Below are positions 22,584-34,446 of a stretch of DNA of 64,000 nucleotides, piece after piece. Source of the stretch: Tricholoma matsutake (taxonomy: Eukaryota; Basidiomycota; Agaricomycetes; Agaricales; Tricholomataceae); assembly GCA_026075535.2 (NCBI GenBank), contig AP026542.1, forward strand, positions 3,162,001 through 3,226,000, in the 5' to 3' direction. The notes under the pieces are model-generated. The model was given only the letters and a program-made list of their open reading frames with translations, was not told where the DNA came from and did not search any database. The translations under genes were made by a program, and so were the position numbers. How positions within the stretch are numbered: the first letter of the stretch is position 1; every line of letters begins with the position of its first letter.

Positions 22584-23873
22584 TTGGAGCTCACCTCACA
22601 GAATTATTGGTGGCCACAAATGTCATGACTCATTGGTCAGTATTGTCATACTTGTGACCTTTGCTTACACACCAAGATTCTGCATCGCAAACCCATTGGC
22701 GAGCTACACCCTCTTCCTGTTCCAGAGAGTCATTGGGATGTTGTCAGTGTCAACTTTGTGGTGGAGTTGCCAGAGTCGAATGGGTTTGATGCGGTAATGT
22801 GCACAGTTGATTCAGTGGGAAAATGCACTCAATTCATTCCCACTCACACCACTGTCAGTGCCCTGGGTGCCGCCCAGCTCTATCTCCACCATGTGTAGAA
22901 ATTACATGGACTTCCTGGTGCTTTCCTCTCTGACCGGGGCCCCTCAGTTCATGGCAGAGTTCACTCGTGAGCTGTACCAACTTCTGGGGATCAAACTCCT
23001 TGCTTTGACTGCCTATCACCCAAAAACTGACAGCCGGACTGAGCAGGTCAACCAGGAACTAGAGCAGTACATCTGCATCTTTGTCAATGAGTGCCAGGAC
23101 AATTGGGACAATCTTCTCCCCTTGGCCGAGTTTGGATCCAACAACCATGTCCATGCTTCCACTCAACAGACCCCTTTCCTCTTAGACACTGGACAACATC
23201 CACACATGGGATTCAAACCTCGCCAAACTCACTCACACATTGAGATGGTGAATGAGTTCACAGAATGCATGCCAGATAGTTTGGAGGAGGCAAAGGCAGC
23301 CTTAGCAAAGGTGAAGGACAACATGGCACACTTTTACAACCAATGCCATTCTCTGACCCCTCAGTACAAGGTTGGTGATTGAGTTTATCTTGACTCCAGT
23401 GACATCTCCACTACACGCCCATCCAAGAAACTCGCTCATTGCTTCCTGGGACCTTTCCCCATTGTCAAGTGTGTTGGAATGCATGCCTATTGTCTATGCC
23501 TCCCAGCCTCCATGTCCAGACTCCACCCAGTCTTCCATGTCATCAAACTCCTTCCAGCTCCCCCAGATCCATTCCCAGGATGCCATTCATGTCCACCACC
23601 ACCACCTACAGTGATTGAGGGAGAACCCCAGTATGAAGTCGAGTCAATCTTGGACAGCCAGTTGCATTGAGTAAAACTCCAGTATTTGGTGCACTGGAAG
23701 GGTTATGGGTATGAGGAGAACTCATGGGTCAAAGAGTCCTATGTGAATGCCCCTTGGTTAGTCAAGGAATTCCACTGACGGCACACTGCTGCACTGTGTC
23801 GCATTCAAGTCACTGACTTTGGTTGTATGCAATTTTGAATGCATTGGGGCAATGCATCTTAGAGAGGGGGTAA
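22584..23873 (+). pseudogene. Ty3-A2 integrase core and chromodomain (decayed)
   Basis: It continues A2 pol after the TIR element, from the NYWWPQM equivalent through the integrase core to the chromodomain (LVHWKGYGYEENSWV equivalent near 23690). The first catalytic Asp is changed to Asn (VNFVVELPES against VDFVVELPES in A1), one extra C near the second motif shifts the frame, and several TGA codons are present. The polypurine tract AGAGAGGGGGTAA lies immediately before the LTR. Confidence 0.9.
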
Positions 23874-24311
23874 TGTAAGGGGACTAGGGGGGACTCAGGG
23901 GGGGGTGCCCTGTGTGTTTCTCCTATTTTTTATGTTTGTCCTATATTTTTCCTCACTTCATTTCCTTCTATTCTTCATTTTCTATGATTTTTCCTTATTT
24001 TATTACTAATTTCCCTTTCTATCATGTTTGTGCATGTTGAGAGTTTTATATTTAGAGGCAGAGCACCCCTTCCAACATCTACCCCTTGGTATGATGTCAT
24101 TCGGTGGCCTTGATCTGCCTATCTCTGCCTTTTCTATTTTTAGATTATTATTTGATTTTTGCAGTCTTCACATATACTGGGCATTGGCAAAGGGATCCTC
24201 AGAGTTTTCTCTTCAGATTTCCCTTTGCTAGGTGCATCTCCAATCCCTGTAATATGTAATATAATTTTAACTTCAGATTTCCCTTTGCTAGAGGCTGAGG
24301 TTGCCCTTATA
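23874..24311 (+). repeat. 3' LTR of Ty3-A2 (438 bp)
   Basis: It begins TGTAAGG and ends CCTTATA, and matches the A1 LTR with many CpG-type changes. It keeps both copies of the 19-bp direct repeat in diverged form. Target-site candidate on the right: GATAT at 24312-24316; the left partner is lost with the 5' end. It abuts RecQ coding sequence. Confidence 0.93.
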
Positions 24312-24332
24312 GATATCAGGTAAGTCCATACC

Positions 24333-24388
24333 CTAGCATTTTACAAGTTATTAGTCATTGCTGCACTGAGCCAACAAACCTTACAGAC
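24333..24388 (-). other. Intron in the RecQ-like pseudogene (56 nt)
   Basis: On the minus strand GTCTGTAAGG...GCTAG can be removed to join AGA ATG to GGT ATG GAC, giving RMGMDLPDI, close to the RecQ motif GMGMDLPDI. ACTAATAAC lies upstream of the acceptor as a branch site. A second likely intron ends with GTAG near 25010. Confidence 0.65.
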
Positions 24389-25243
24389 CATTCTGAATGA
24401 CTCGGTTGTACAGAATCCCCACACCTCCCCCTGTCGCAGTGCCTGCAACTCATCGACCTTGAAGACATTCGACATCTCTGAGTTGAACCATTTGATTTTC
24501 TTTCAGAACTCTTGAGGAAGACATTCCTGGAGTGACCGACATGCTTCAACCGCATCACTAATGTCATCAAAGAACACAAGAAATTTGGGAGGGGGTGCAT
24601 CACCTGGCTTCCAGTCATTAAGAATAAAACAAAGGTCTTCATATTTTTTCAGAGGACTAGAAATGGGTAGAACTGCGACATGGATGTTCGGCCGGGTGCT
24701 GGGCTGACAGATTATCTCTAGATTTGTTATTCACATTTGGAGGCTGTCAATGATCTTGTTCAGTACAAGAGTTGGCAGGGTGGCTGAAGCGGCTACAAGA
24801 GGTACATCTATGCATAGCATGATCATGCACAGAAGTCCCAGTTCACCGAGCTCTTTCCTAAAGGCTGCCCAAATACTGATACTGCACTTCATCGAATATG
24901 AAGGCTCCACAAAATATTTTTTTTTGTAACAGCCACTCGAAACCTCTGCCTCTCTTGACCAGTTGTTCTGGGGTCAATATGACAACCTGGCACTTGAAGT
25001 GCTCAATTGCCTACAGTAGGTGAGAACTGTTGAAAAGGTTCAAGATTTGTAAGGTTGTACTGATGAGAAAACTCTCAGAAGTAGCCGTGTCTGCCCCAAT
25101 AAAAATTACCTTCATTCCCGCTCTTTCCAGCAAGTCCACATTGTGTTTTCCAAGGAGATTAAGAGGCGTGATGACTACTTGGATGTAACCTGCAGGGAAA
25201 AAAAGAAGCGGCATCCAAAAGGTAACTGTCTTCCCCATGCCTG

Positions 25244-25517
25244 TGTTGAAATTAATCCCAGTGATGCATGCTGTATACATGAGGCAATACATGCAGCATA
25301 CGCATGTTACTGCGCTTACTGTGCATACATGCGGTAAACACATTCCTGAGTCATGTGACGTCCTTATTATTATGTATATAAGGAGAACCTGTACCGTAGT
25401 AGGAATACAGTGTTCTTACCTCTGCTAACCCTAGCTGTAAGTCTAAGTAAACCCCAGGTAGGTTGTAAGGAACGTGTTGTCTCTTCCACTGTGCAGCGTA
25501 TATAGTCTGCTCCAACA
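25244..25517 (+). repeat. 5' LTR of Copia-1 (274 bp)
   Basis: It begins TGTTGAAATT and ends GCTCCAACA. TATATAAG at 25375-25382 is the likely promoter TATA box. Confidence 0.95.
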
Positions 25518-25529
25518 GGTTATGGGCCC
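25518..25529 (+). promoter_or_regulatory. Copia-1 primer-binding site, initiator tRNA-Met anticodon region
   Basis: GGTTATGGGCCC follows the LTR with no gap. Its reverse complement GGGCCCATAACC is the anticodon stem-loop of eukaryotic initiator tRNA-Met, not a tRNA 3' end. Priming from an internal fragment of that tRNA is known for Drosophila copia and related elements; its use here is inferred. Confidence 0.7.
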
Positions 25530-25766
25530 TGCTGGGCACGTCGCGAACGCGCCTTAATTGGCTGCGAACGACGTTGACTTCATCGTCTCCAAATTATAAC
25601 CTTGCGCTCTTCGTGAGCTGCATTGCACTCCCTGCGAGCTGCACATAAAACCTAGGTTGACTAGGGTTAACCACTCTGAAGGAGTGTTTTCTCCTGAGAA
25701 CGTTAAATGTGTTTTATTGAGTAAAAAGACTGATTGAGTGCTTTTAACAGCTGCCACCACAAAATC

Positions 25767-28700
25767 ATGTCTTCAACTCTTGAGAAACTCATTCAAACTT
25801 TCGACGGATCAAATTACATTCAATGGGCCAACTCAATGAAGGCATGGCTCAGGTCTCAGGGCCTCTGGCAAATAACTAGCGGGGCGGAGCAAAAACCGCC
25901 CCCGGCGCCTCCCTTGATGGCAACGAACGCTACTTTGGTAGTGGATGCTAATGCCAAGCTCCAGACCTGGAGCAACAAAAATGACCAGGCCATTGGTAGC
26001 CTAGTGCTCCGCCTGGCCCCCTCCATTCGGCAGCATGCCAACTCAAAGGACACTGCTGAGGAGGTGTGTGATCTCATCCGCACCGATTATGGTGTGGACG
26101 GCCCCTCCCAAGTCTTCGCAGACTTTAGGTCCGCAATAGCGATCAAGATCCTGGCTGCGAACCCCGCACCGGAGATTGCTAGAATGGCAGACAAATTTGA
26201 GCACCTTACGGCTGCTAACGTCGCCATCCCCGAGCTAGTGCAAGCAATGATTCTACTTGCTGCGATGCCGCGCGAGTACGATTCCTTGTCTGCAACGGTC
26301 CTTAACACGACCGCTACTAGCGCCTTGACATTTAAACATGTCAAGGACTCCATTGTCACTGAAGCCTCAAGGCACACAGCAGTAGGAAAGCCCGCTGGCC
26401 AGCCTCAGGCCAACAAACTTTCTGCTGTTAAGTGCAAAGGGGGAAACCCCAAATGGCAGCCCAAAGAAGGGCAAAACAGCAACGGAGACTCATCCCGAAA
26501 GCGTGGACGACGTGGGGACAGAAAGACTAAGGAGGAGAAGCCGAAGGATAAACATACCCACCTCGCCTCCAAAGCCTATACCACCATAAATGGTAATGGC
26601 ACCATCATACCGCTGATGCCGCTTATACAGCGCATCGAAAGATGCAAACACACTCCCACAAGGGATCCTCACCGCTGACCGCCTGCACAGGCATATACGG
26701 GCACGGCCTCTACCTCTCGTTCGGTTTATGCCGAATATCAGCAAGCTCGAGACACCCTTGAGCAAATGCAACTTCCGTGCAGCACAAAAAATCTGCGACC
26801 GCTGGAAGAGCACCTGACGGTGCGAGAAGGAAAGAGAAGAAGGATAGAACCAGAACCCGAGTCTAGGATCGAGGAGGTAGAAGACGATACCATCTCCCTC
26901 GGATCTGAACCTCTGGTGTCTGATGAGGAAGTGTGGAAAGCCGTCGACGAAATGCTTGTCAATGAACCCCTTGATACAGGGGCGTATGATGACAGGTCAG
27001 TCCTTTTCCCTGCCACAAGCACTAAGATTAATATTCCTATGAATACAGCAAACTTTTCATGTGAAATTTTACCACTATTAAATGTATCATGGAATTATTT
27101 AGATCTTAATATATGTGCTATGTGTGCAAAGGGAGATTGTAAGAAAGGTGCCGACTGGATCATGGATTCAGGCGCATCAAAACACTTCACTGGTGAAATA
27201 AAAGATTTCGCTTCTTACAAGCCTTTACCGAGAAAGGACTCTACCTTGGTCCAAACGGCCACTGGTACTACTCATATAGTAGGAAAAGGAGCAGTCTTCA
27301 TTAAACACCAGGTAGTATGTCACGGGAAGTCAGAGACGCGTGAAATGTGGTTATACCCCATCTACTACATACCCGACATTAATACTCGATTGATGTCAAT
27401 GGGGGTCTTTTTACAAGACGGAAGTGATGTGCGTGGTTCCTCTGCACACATTTCATTTATCGAGCATGGAAACCCGATCATGCATTGTGTCCCTCTAAGG
27501 AGGAAAGACACGATCTATTGGGCTCGGACTCATATATTGAGCACCAAAAAGGTTAATGTCGCGACTATTTATGTCGCTGACTACTTGACTTGGCATAGGC
27601 GACTTGGACACCCATCCAAAGAGGCGCTAGGGAAAATGCCTAAAAGCACCATAAAATTCCCAAGGAATTTAATTATTCCTAAAGACAAAATTATATGTCC
27701 AGGGTGTGCTGAAGGGAAAATGACCTCAAAATCTTTTCCCGAGTCAGACTCACAAAAAACCCAATATGGCGCTACAATCAAGCGCTGGCATGTCGATCCA
27801 GGGGGGGAGTTCAAGGATCGTGAGCTACAAAAACAGCTCAAGGACTTAGGCATCAAAATAGAGATGTCTGCACCCCACGTTCATCAACAGAATGGGCGCG
27901 CAGAGCGTGCCATAAGGACAATAATGGAAAAGTCGCAAACCTTGCGATTCACCGCTTGTCTACCACAATCATGGTGGGAATTTTGCATAGAACATGCAAC
28001 ACATTTATACAACCGAACCCCAATAAGGCGCCTGAAATGGCTGACACCTTTTGAGGACCTGACAAAGGTCCACCCAGATCTAAACAATCTGAAGGTCTTT
28101 GGTTGCGGTGCTTATGTCTATCTACCAAAGGAAAAATGTCCAAGAACATTATCTCCTCGATCGGAGTTAATGACGTACCTTGGAGTAGAAGATGGCATTA
28201 AAGCATATCGTTTCATGTGACAAAATGGCGCAATATTCATTGGTGCCATGGCACTATTTGATGAAACAATGTTCCCATGCTGTCCCGGAGCTAAAACTCC
28301 TGCCAAGACAGACCTTGGTGATTTTCCACCTCCAGAACCAGAAGATGATGACCACTCATCTGGAATGGATGGCGATGACCCTATACCGCCACAAAATCCG
28401 CCCCTTCCTCCATCATTAGAAGATAATGATGATGATTTACCAAGCGAGCAAAAGGCGCATGATGATGCGACTAACGCTCCTCCTCCGCCGCCTCCAGTTA
28501 ACACTGAGGACTTTCGTCCAAGACGTGAAGATCAACAAGAATGGCAGCAATTGCCCCATCGATCAGGCAGGCAGAGGAAAATCCCAAACCGTCCTGGCAA
28601 TACCTATGGAGAACAGCAACTCCCCTCTGACATAGAGAGAGACATTGCGCGTGATCAATATTGGAAGAAGTCTGTGGGTCAAGATTCGGATCATAACTGA

Positions 28701-30458
28701 ACACGACCACGACCTCAACAGCAAGAACCGGTTGCTGGACCGAGTTCGGCACCCCACGAGAGTGTGCCCGATTCCAATAATCAAGAACATGATTACCCAA
28801 TGGGGGAACTGGACGAAGCAGGTTATATTAAAAAGATAACCAAGGAAGGTGGAGATGAGCTTATCCGCTGGCTGTTATCAAAAGCAGTCACACCATCAAG
28901 CGGAAAAAGCCTAGTTCCAAACCAATTTCGCAATATTGCGCACCTACCCCGGCAGCAGCAACTTGAGTGGAAACAGGCTTGTTGTGAAGAGTTAGAGGCT
29001 CTTCGCAAGTGACAAGTCTATGATATCGTCGATCTTCCACATGATCGGAAAATGATCAAAAATAGATGGGTTTTCTCCATGAAATTGGACGGAAGAAAAC
29101 GAGCCAGACTCATGGCCAAAGGCTTTTCACAAGTCGAAGGTGTTGACTTTGATGAGATTTTCTCACCAGTAGTCCGCTACGAGACCGTACGCCTCATGTT
29201 TGCCCTTGCGTCTCTAGAAGGCATGTATATGACTGGTCTAGATGTAAAAACCACATTTTTATATGGCAAACTTGATGAGGAGATCTATATGGATCAACCC
29301 GAGGGTTTCAGACTCGAGGGTAAAGAGCGCAAAGTAATGCGCTTACGCCGAGCATTGTATGGCCTTAAACAGGCTTCACTAGCATGGTGGAAAGAGCTAG
29401 AGGCATTTATGCACACCATTGGGTTTGTGCGCGCCAGCTCTGATGCCGGCATCTTCATACACAAGGATCCTAAGACAGGCAGCATCATTATTGTGCTAGT
29501 CTATGTTGACAATGGCTTGTTCATGGGCAAGAACAAGAAACTTGTGGATGAAAAGAAGAATGCTTGCCTGAAGCATTGGGAGTGCCATAGTACTGAAAAA
29601 GTCACAGAATTCTTAGGCATGCGCGTCACCCAGACCACTACAAAAGTCAAACTCGATCAAACAGAATATCTCGCCAAAGTGCTCGAGAGGTTTGAGATGA
29701 CAAATGCCAAAGTTGCCCCCACTCCACTCCTGACTGGCTACAAACCGTCGGAGAACACAGCGACGCCAAACGCGGCGCTTAGATCGAAATATCAGTCTGT
29801 GATTGGATCTTTATTGTATCTGATGCTCGGAACGCGACCTGATATCGCTTACGCGGTAATCAAGATGTCGCAATTCTCGGCTAATCCTAGCCAAGAACAT
29901 CTAGACAAAGCAATGTACATAATGCGCTATCTGGTGGGAACCCAGAAGTACAGTATAGTCTATGATGGAGAGAAATCCGAGGGGCTGCAGGCCTTCACAG
30001 ATTCTGATTGGGCAGCTGACACTGTCAAGCGCCGATCTACAATGGGTTACTTTGCTACTCTGGCGAGTGGCATTGTGTGCTGGCAGTCCCGTTTACAAAA
30101 AACTGTAGCACTGTCATCCACAGAAGCCAAATATATGGCTCTCTCCGACACTTGTTGGCAGATAGTGTGGATAGAGTCCTTATTCCAGGAACTTGGATAT
30201 ACACTGAAGCGCGTACCAATCTGCGCTGATAATCAGGGATCCATCTTTATTGGATCAAATCCAGTTCAGGAAAGAAGGACCAAACATATAGACATTCACT
30301 ACCACTACACCCGCGAATGCATAGAAAATGACAAAGTCACAGTCGTTTTCATTCCTGGAAGTGATAATCCAGCTGACATGTTCACAAAGAACCTTGGCGC
30401 CGTCCTATTCAGGAAATTTAGAGACTCTCTCGGAATTACTTTCGAGATTCAAACTTAG
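25767..30458 (+). pseudogene. Copia-1 gag-pol, one frame with four TGA stops
   Basis: This is a single gag-pol polyprotein. It comprises gag (KLIQTFDGSNYIQWANSMKA, UBN2/Copia type), protease (WIMDSGASKHFTG, near 27165), the GAG-pre-integrase zinc region (WHRRLGHPSKEALGKM, CPGCAEGKM), a partial integrase core (HVDPGGEFKD, HQQNGRAERA), RT from 29067 (GLDVKTTFLYGKLDEEIYM) and RNase H (AFTDSDWAADTVKRRST). In-frame TGA codons are at 26676, 28218, 28698 and 29010; the last three have CGA in Copia-2. The RT motif reads YVDN where Copia-2 has YVDD. About 80 residues holding the first catalytic Asp of integrase seem deleted near 27755. This copy is dead. Confidence 0.93.
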
Positions 30459-30490
30459 CTGCTTAGAGCACTGTACAGTTTGAGGGGGGG

Positions 30491-30764
30491 TGTTGAAATT
30501 AATCCCAGTGATGCATGCTGTATACATGAGGCAATACATGCAGCATACGCATGTTACTGCGCTTACTGCGCATACATGCGGTAAACACATTCCTGAGTCA
30601 TGTGACGTCCTTATTATTATGTATATAAGGAGAACCTGTACCGTAGTAGGAATACAGTGTTCTTACCTCTGCTAACCCTAGCTGTAAGTCTAAGTAAACC
30701 CCAGGTAGGTTGTAAGGAACGTGTTGTCTCTTCCACTGTGCAGCGTATATAGTCTGCTCCAACA
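30491..30764 (+). repeat. 3' LTR of Copia-1 (274 bp)
   Basis: It is nearly identical to 25244-25517. It is followed by GCCTG and then the N-terminal part of the RecQ-like gene. Confidence 0.95.
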
Positions 30765-30920
30765 GCCTGTGCCTGCAACGATGATCACATCTCGGTCGCA
30801 TTTTAATATAGATTCAACAGCTTTGGCCTGCCAAAGACATGGATAATGTTGGAAGATTGATTGAGTGAGTGAGCGGATGTCTGATAATAATGGTAGAGGT
30901 TTCGAGGTGTCTAGCACCAT

Positions 30921-33900
30921 AACATAAATAAGAGTGAACTTTCATTCAACAAAGACGCGTCGCGCATAGCGAGAATTATCTACGGGATCCGGCTAGATTT
31001 AACACTCCGGATAATCTAAGTGACAAGATATCACGGTGGCTGTGGTGTTTACCTTTGTTTTATGGGCGCTCTAAGTATATACGGGAAAGTTCCCGGTTTT
31101 TCCTCGGAAAAATTCAATCGCTTATGAGTGCCTGCGTCGGAGGCTGGCTGGGCGCCCCCTTGGCTACTTCTCTTCCCTCGCTGTTGTCAACCCCTTCTGC
31201 CTTTCTCTTGCAATGTTTGTTTCGATTACACATCCCCTGGACCTTTGCAAATGATGGAATGGAGCCTCACTCTGTTTGCAGAAGATGTGCAAAGGCGGGT
31301 ACATGCGGCGATGATGATAAGTGTGATTTGAGATTGATTCCCCTCAGTTCTGATGTACACGCGATGCTAGGTGATTGTTCCCTTATGCCTCATTGTATCT
31401 TCAACCATGGCAGTAATACCCTCCCCCTCCAAGAGAACTCGGACATGCTGTGCAGAACAGCGGCCCTCACAGCGCAAGTAGCACCCTAGGAATGTCTTAG
31501 GAAGGGGCAAGCATTAGTCTATCGGCGCTCAAGACTCAAGAGACTAATGAATAGTTGTTTCCTCACAACTACTATGGTGGTGCTACTTGCCGAATGCCAC
31601 AATCATGACCGCATGGCATGAGTCTTAAACTTCTATTCTGATTCAATGTCACCCGGCCTTCTTGCCTCAGAAACCTCGCCTAATCTCGCGACAAGTCCCA
31701 CGGAGCCAGCTGTGGCGCTTCGCAGTCGAAAGTCTTGTCCTTATGTCCTTGGTGTTGCCGCTAATCACGAAGACCGTCAGCTCTTTTGGGCATACTAATA
31801 CTAGCGATCGAGGTGATGTCCTCAAATGCCAGATGAATCCGTGGAATATACGGGGCCTTTTCCAAGACGACCCTTAAGCTTTGTGTTGTGCTTCTTAGTA
31901 TGATTCGCAACTGGAATCATGAAGAATCTGCTGCACTGGGAGGTGCTGACGCATGTGCTCCATACGGGGAAGTCTTAGAACGGCAGCAAACAGGATGTAT
32001 GGGGTTGGTAGAGGCGTTTCCAAGAAGGGATGTTGAAAGTGTTGTGTGTTGGTAAACCTGCAAGGAAACTGGTCTATAGCATTTGTCGATCTATCACACA
32101 TTATCTAAAATTTATTCCGCGTCCAACAATATCGATGCCGAGGAATCGGATGCACGTCAAGGCGATAATATGGACGTTGCATCAACCTGGTAAGTGTCAA
32201 TGTCACCAATAACCAACATACATGTTGTGTGGCATATCATTACCCGTTTCCTATATTTGTTCTGATTCGAGAGTGGATCTTCCCTTAAGTAACAACCGTG
32301 GTTTGCAGCCAATTCTGCCTAAGCGTCTTGATGTCATGTCAAGCCCATCGGTGGCTATGCAGTCCTCTTCATGTACTTATTCAATTTGACCATGAACAAA
32401 CTGCGCAGCGGATAGGTCGGCGATAGTGGAGGCATCATTATCAGAAGTTAACTTGGACCTCTTCCAGAATAGACACCATCCAGCCACAAGTCCATCCGCT
32501 TGTTCTGACATACCCATTCTCCAGAATCTCCACTCAAGGTGCGAGTCCTCGGTTTTACGATTATGTTGTTGCAACATGTTGCTTCCGTCTCAGGTCTCAC
32601 TCACGGGCGTTGAGTGTTCTCTAGGAAGTTCAACGTTCAACGTCATGCACTCGAAGAGCCGAATGACAGTGCCAGTGACACATGTGTTTAGAATTACAGT
32701 GTAACTATTACCACCGCCTTTCGAAAGGTCTGCAGAACCGTGCAAACCATCTGCTTTATCCAGCTTGTGTGCACGAACATACACTTCCCCATATTACAGC
32801 CCTCGACCCCATCAACGAATTATCTGGATATTATGTTACATGTAGTCGTATTCTACACATTTTCCCATGAGTTTTTTGCACAACGGACCTAAAGATAACA
32901 AGGTTGGTTGTGCACGTGTTGATTGGAGATATGTTTTTCGTTGAGAGATATAGAGGACTCGTGGACGGCGCGTTGTACGTTGACGGCAAGTTTTTTTAGG
33001 TTCTGTCAAACATGCATTTTAGATAAGGATAGACATATATATAGACGTACTCCAGGCCAGATAGCTTGCATCTTCAGCGTCGGATTCAGAAATTTCTGAA
33101 TGCCAGCATAACCCCAACGGTGCCAGCTTGCTGTCTCTCCTGCACCTTAGAATTCGAGACGCAATCATCCAATTTCGAGGTGTGCACCCGTGGCTTGCCC
33201 GTGGCCCGGGCATAAAAATTTCAAGACCTAGTTATGCCAGCGATGGGCACCATTGTGGGATCCTTGTCTAAATCACATATACGGTAAAAAGCACTCGATC
33301 AAGCTCTCATGATGATTCCCGCGATGTGAGGGGAACTTGAACTTTCAAGTTTGCTAACAAGGAAATTTCCGAGAGAAAGTTATCTCAGGCTGTTACATAA
33401 TTTGGCATAGATTTACTGGTATTAATATATGTGATTCTGTCATACTAAATGGAATATCTAATTTAACATTGACACTAACATACTGTTCTAATCAGTCTTT
33501 TGGGTGCTGGGAGGAGTGGAGGAGCCCCCCAACGCGACGTACTTCAAGATTTAAATGTGCTCAAACGGAATCTCTTCCTTTCTCTCTGCTTCAACATAAA
33601 CTTATACCGGGTCCCCATCAATGACAGGACCCAAGTCGAGCGGCCACTAGTAGTGATTTGTGGCCTTATGGGAACATGGCTAGCATACTAGCATGCATTC
33701 TGGACTTGTTGTACTACATGAATTGGCATGTGGCAAGGACTCGGCTACGGAGACGAACCACGAAGAGTCGAATACTACGATGACCGTGCAAGGAGACTCA
33801 GCAAAATATCTGTCAGGCTCGACTGTACCTTCCAGGTGGGACAGACGCGGTCACGGTCTTGCCTCGACCGATCATCGATTTATATCATATCTATCAGATA

Positions 33901-34396
33901 CTTACCATATCTTGGCATCAACCTTCGGCGGGAAGCACTCACAAACAAGTCGATGGGCCAGTAGCCACTGACAGTCGGATGGATCATGTCCGAGTCTCTT
34001 CTATCTGCTCAGGTTTGTTCTAAGTTTGCCCAAGTACCTGTATTGGCTCCAATTGTTGGTCAAAACATTCTTCGAAAAGCCAACCGATGAGCTCTGAAAT
34101 TCTGTGCATCGAAGTCTCAGGGATAAACCTGGCTAAGTAAAAGCTGATTCATGCAAGATTCATGACACATTTAATACTTCCTCACCGAGTCCGACTCAGG
34201 GCCGTCACCTGGCACTTCTTTCTGCGACACTTCGCTGATACAAGACATATGTACCGCTATTCTCGCTCCATGTGCGGTGCGCTGTTTGCAACACTCCGTT
34301 TGGTGCAAACAATTCAAGCAGCTCGTCAGATGCTAACCCCAGTCCTGCTACGTCGGGGAGCAGATCCCGAATTTCCGAGGTGCTACCAAGCATGCA
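30921..34396. other. Intergenic region with no recognised gene
   Basis: About 3.5 kb lie between the start of the RecQ-like pseudogene and the monooxygenase promoter. Base composition is balanced, with CpG retained and no LTR, TIR or tandem repeat seen. The longest open frame is 31055-31489 on plus (144 codons), which I do not recognise. Short introns could hide a gene, but no protein family was identified. Confidence 0.6.
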
Positions 34397-34402
34397 TATA
34401 AA
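34397..34402 (+). promoter_or_regulatory. TATA box of the monooxygenase gene
   Basis: TATAAA lies 50 bases upstream of the ATG at 34447. This implies a short 5' leader of roughly 20 nt. Confidence 0.5.
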
Positions 34403-34446
34403 CTGCTCTCCTGGACGCGAAACGCAAAACATACCTCATTGAATCA

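Larger units (their letters stand above)
3569..24311 (+). mobile_element. Ty3 element A2, old 5'-truncated copy split by two insertions
   Basis: This is a plus-strand copy of the Ty3-A family, lacking its 5' LTR and gag. Surviving pieces are 3569-5976 (protease, RT, RNase H, integrase start), 18368-18509 (integrase), 22584-23873 (integrase core, chromodomain) and the 3' LTR at 23874-24311. Element B interrupts it with a GCATG duplication at 5972-5976 and 18363-18367. The TIR element interrupts it at 18510-22583. Removing both leaves text that matches A1 pol continuously. It has far fewer CpG and many more TGA stops than A1, so it is the oldest A copy here. Confidence 0.9.
25244..30764 (+). 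mobile_element. Copia-1, full-length Ty1/Copia element (5521 bp)
   Basis: This is a plus-strand Copia element with two 274-bp LTRs differing at one position by eye (T/C in the CTTACTGYGCATAC stretch) and a perfect duplication GCCTG (25239-25243, 30765-30769). It carries a primer site directly after the 5' LTR and a polypurine run GAGGGGGGG before the 3' LTR. It sits inside the Walker A codons of the RecQ-like gene. LTR identity says it is recent, yet its single long frame already has four TGA stops. Confidence 0.96.
24312..30920 (-). pseudogene. RecQ-like DEAD/DEAH helicase pseudogene, cut by Copia-1 and by Ty3-A2
   Basis: This is an ATP-dependent DNA helicase of the RecQ type, which is expanded in many Agaricomycetes. 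The start is the ATG at 30920. The first block (30920-30765) includes YPCLWQAKAVESILK, a Q-motif-like region, and VIIVAGTG, the first half of Walker A. Copia-1 interrupts there, and MGKTVTFWMPLLFF resumes at 25238, then VVITPLNLLGKHNVD, VVILTPEQL and FIFDEVQ (DEAH position reads DEVQ). The second lobe includes KFLVFFDDISDAVEACRSL and, after an intron, MGMDLPDI, where A2 begins. Several stops and frameshifts are present and the C-terminal part is missing. Confidence 0.82.

Noticed and set aside
31055..31489. 144-codon plus-strand open frame upstream of the monooxygenase
   Set aside because: No recognisable domain, no supporting introns or homology known to me. Left inside the intergenic entry.
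33630..33662. GAGCGGCCACTAGTAGTGATT resembles a cloning-vector linker
   Set aside because: Only a short and imperfect resemblance, with no further vector sequence around it.
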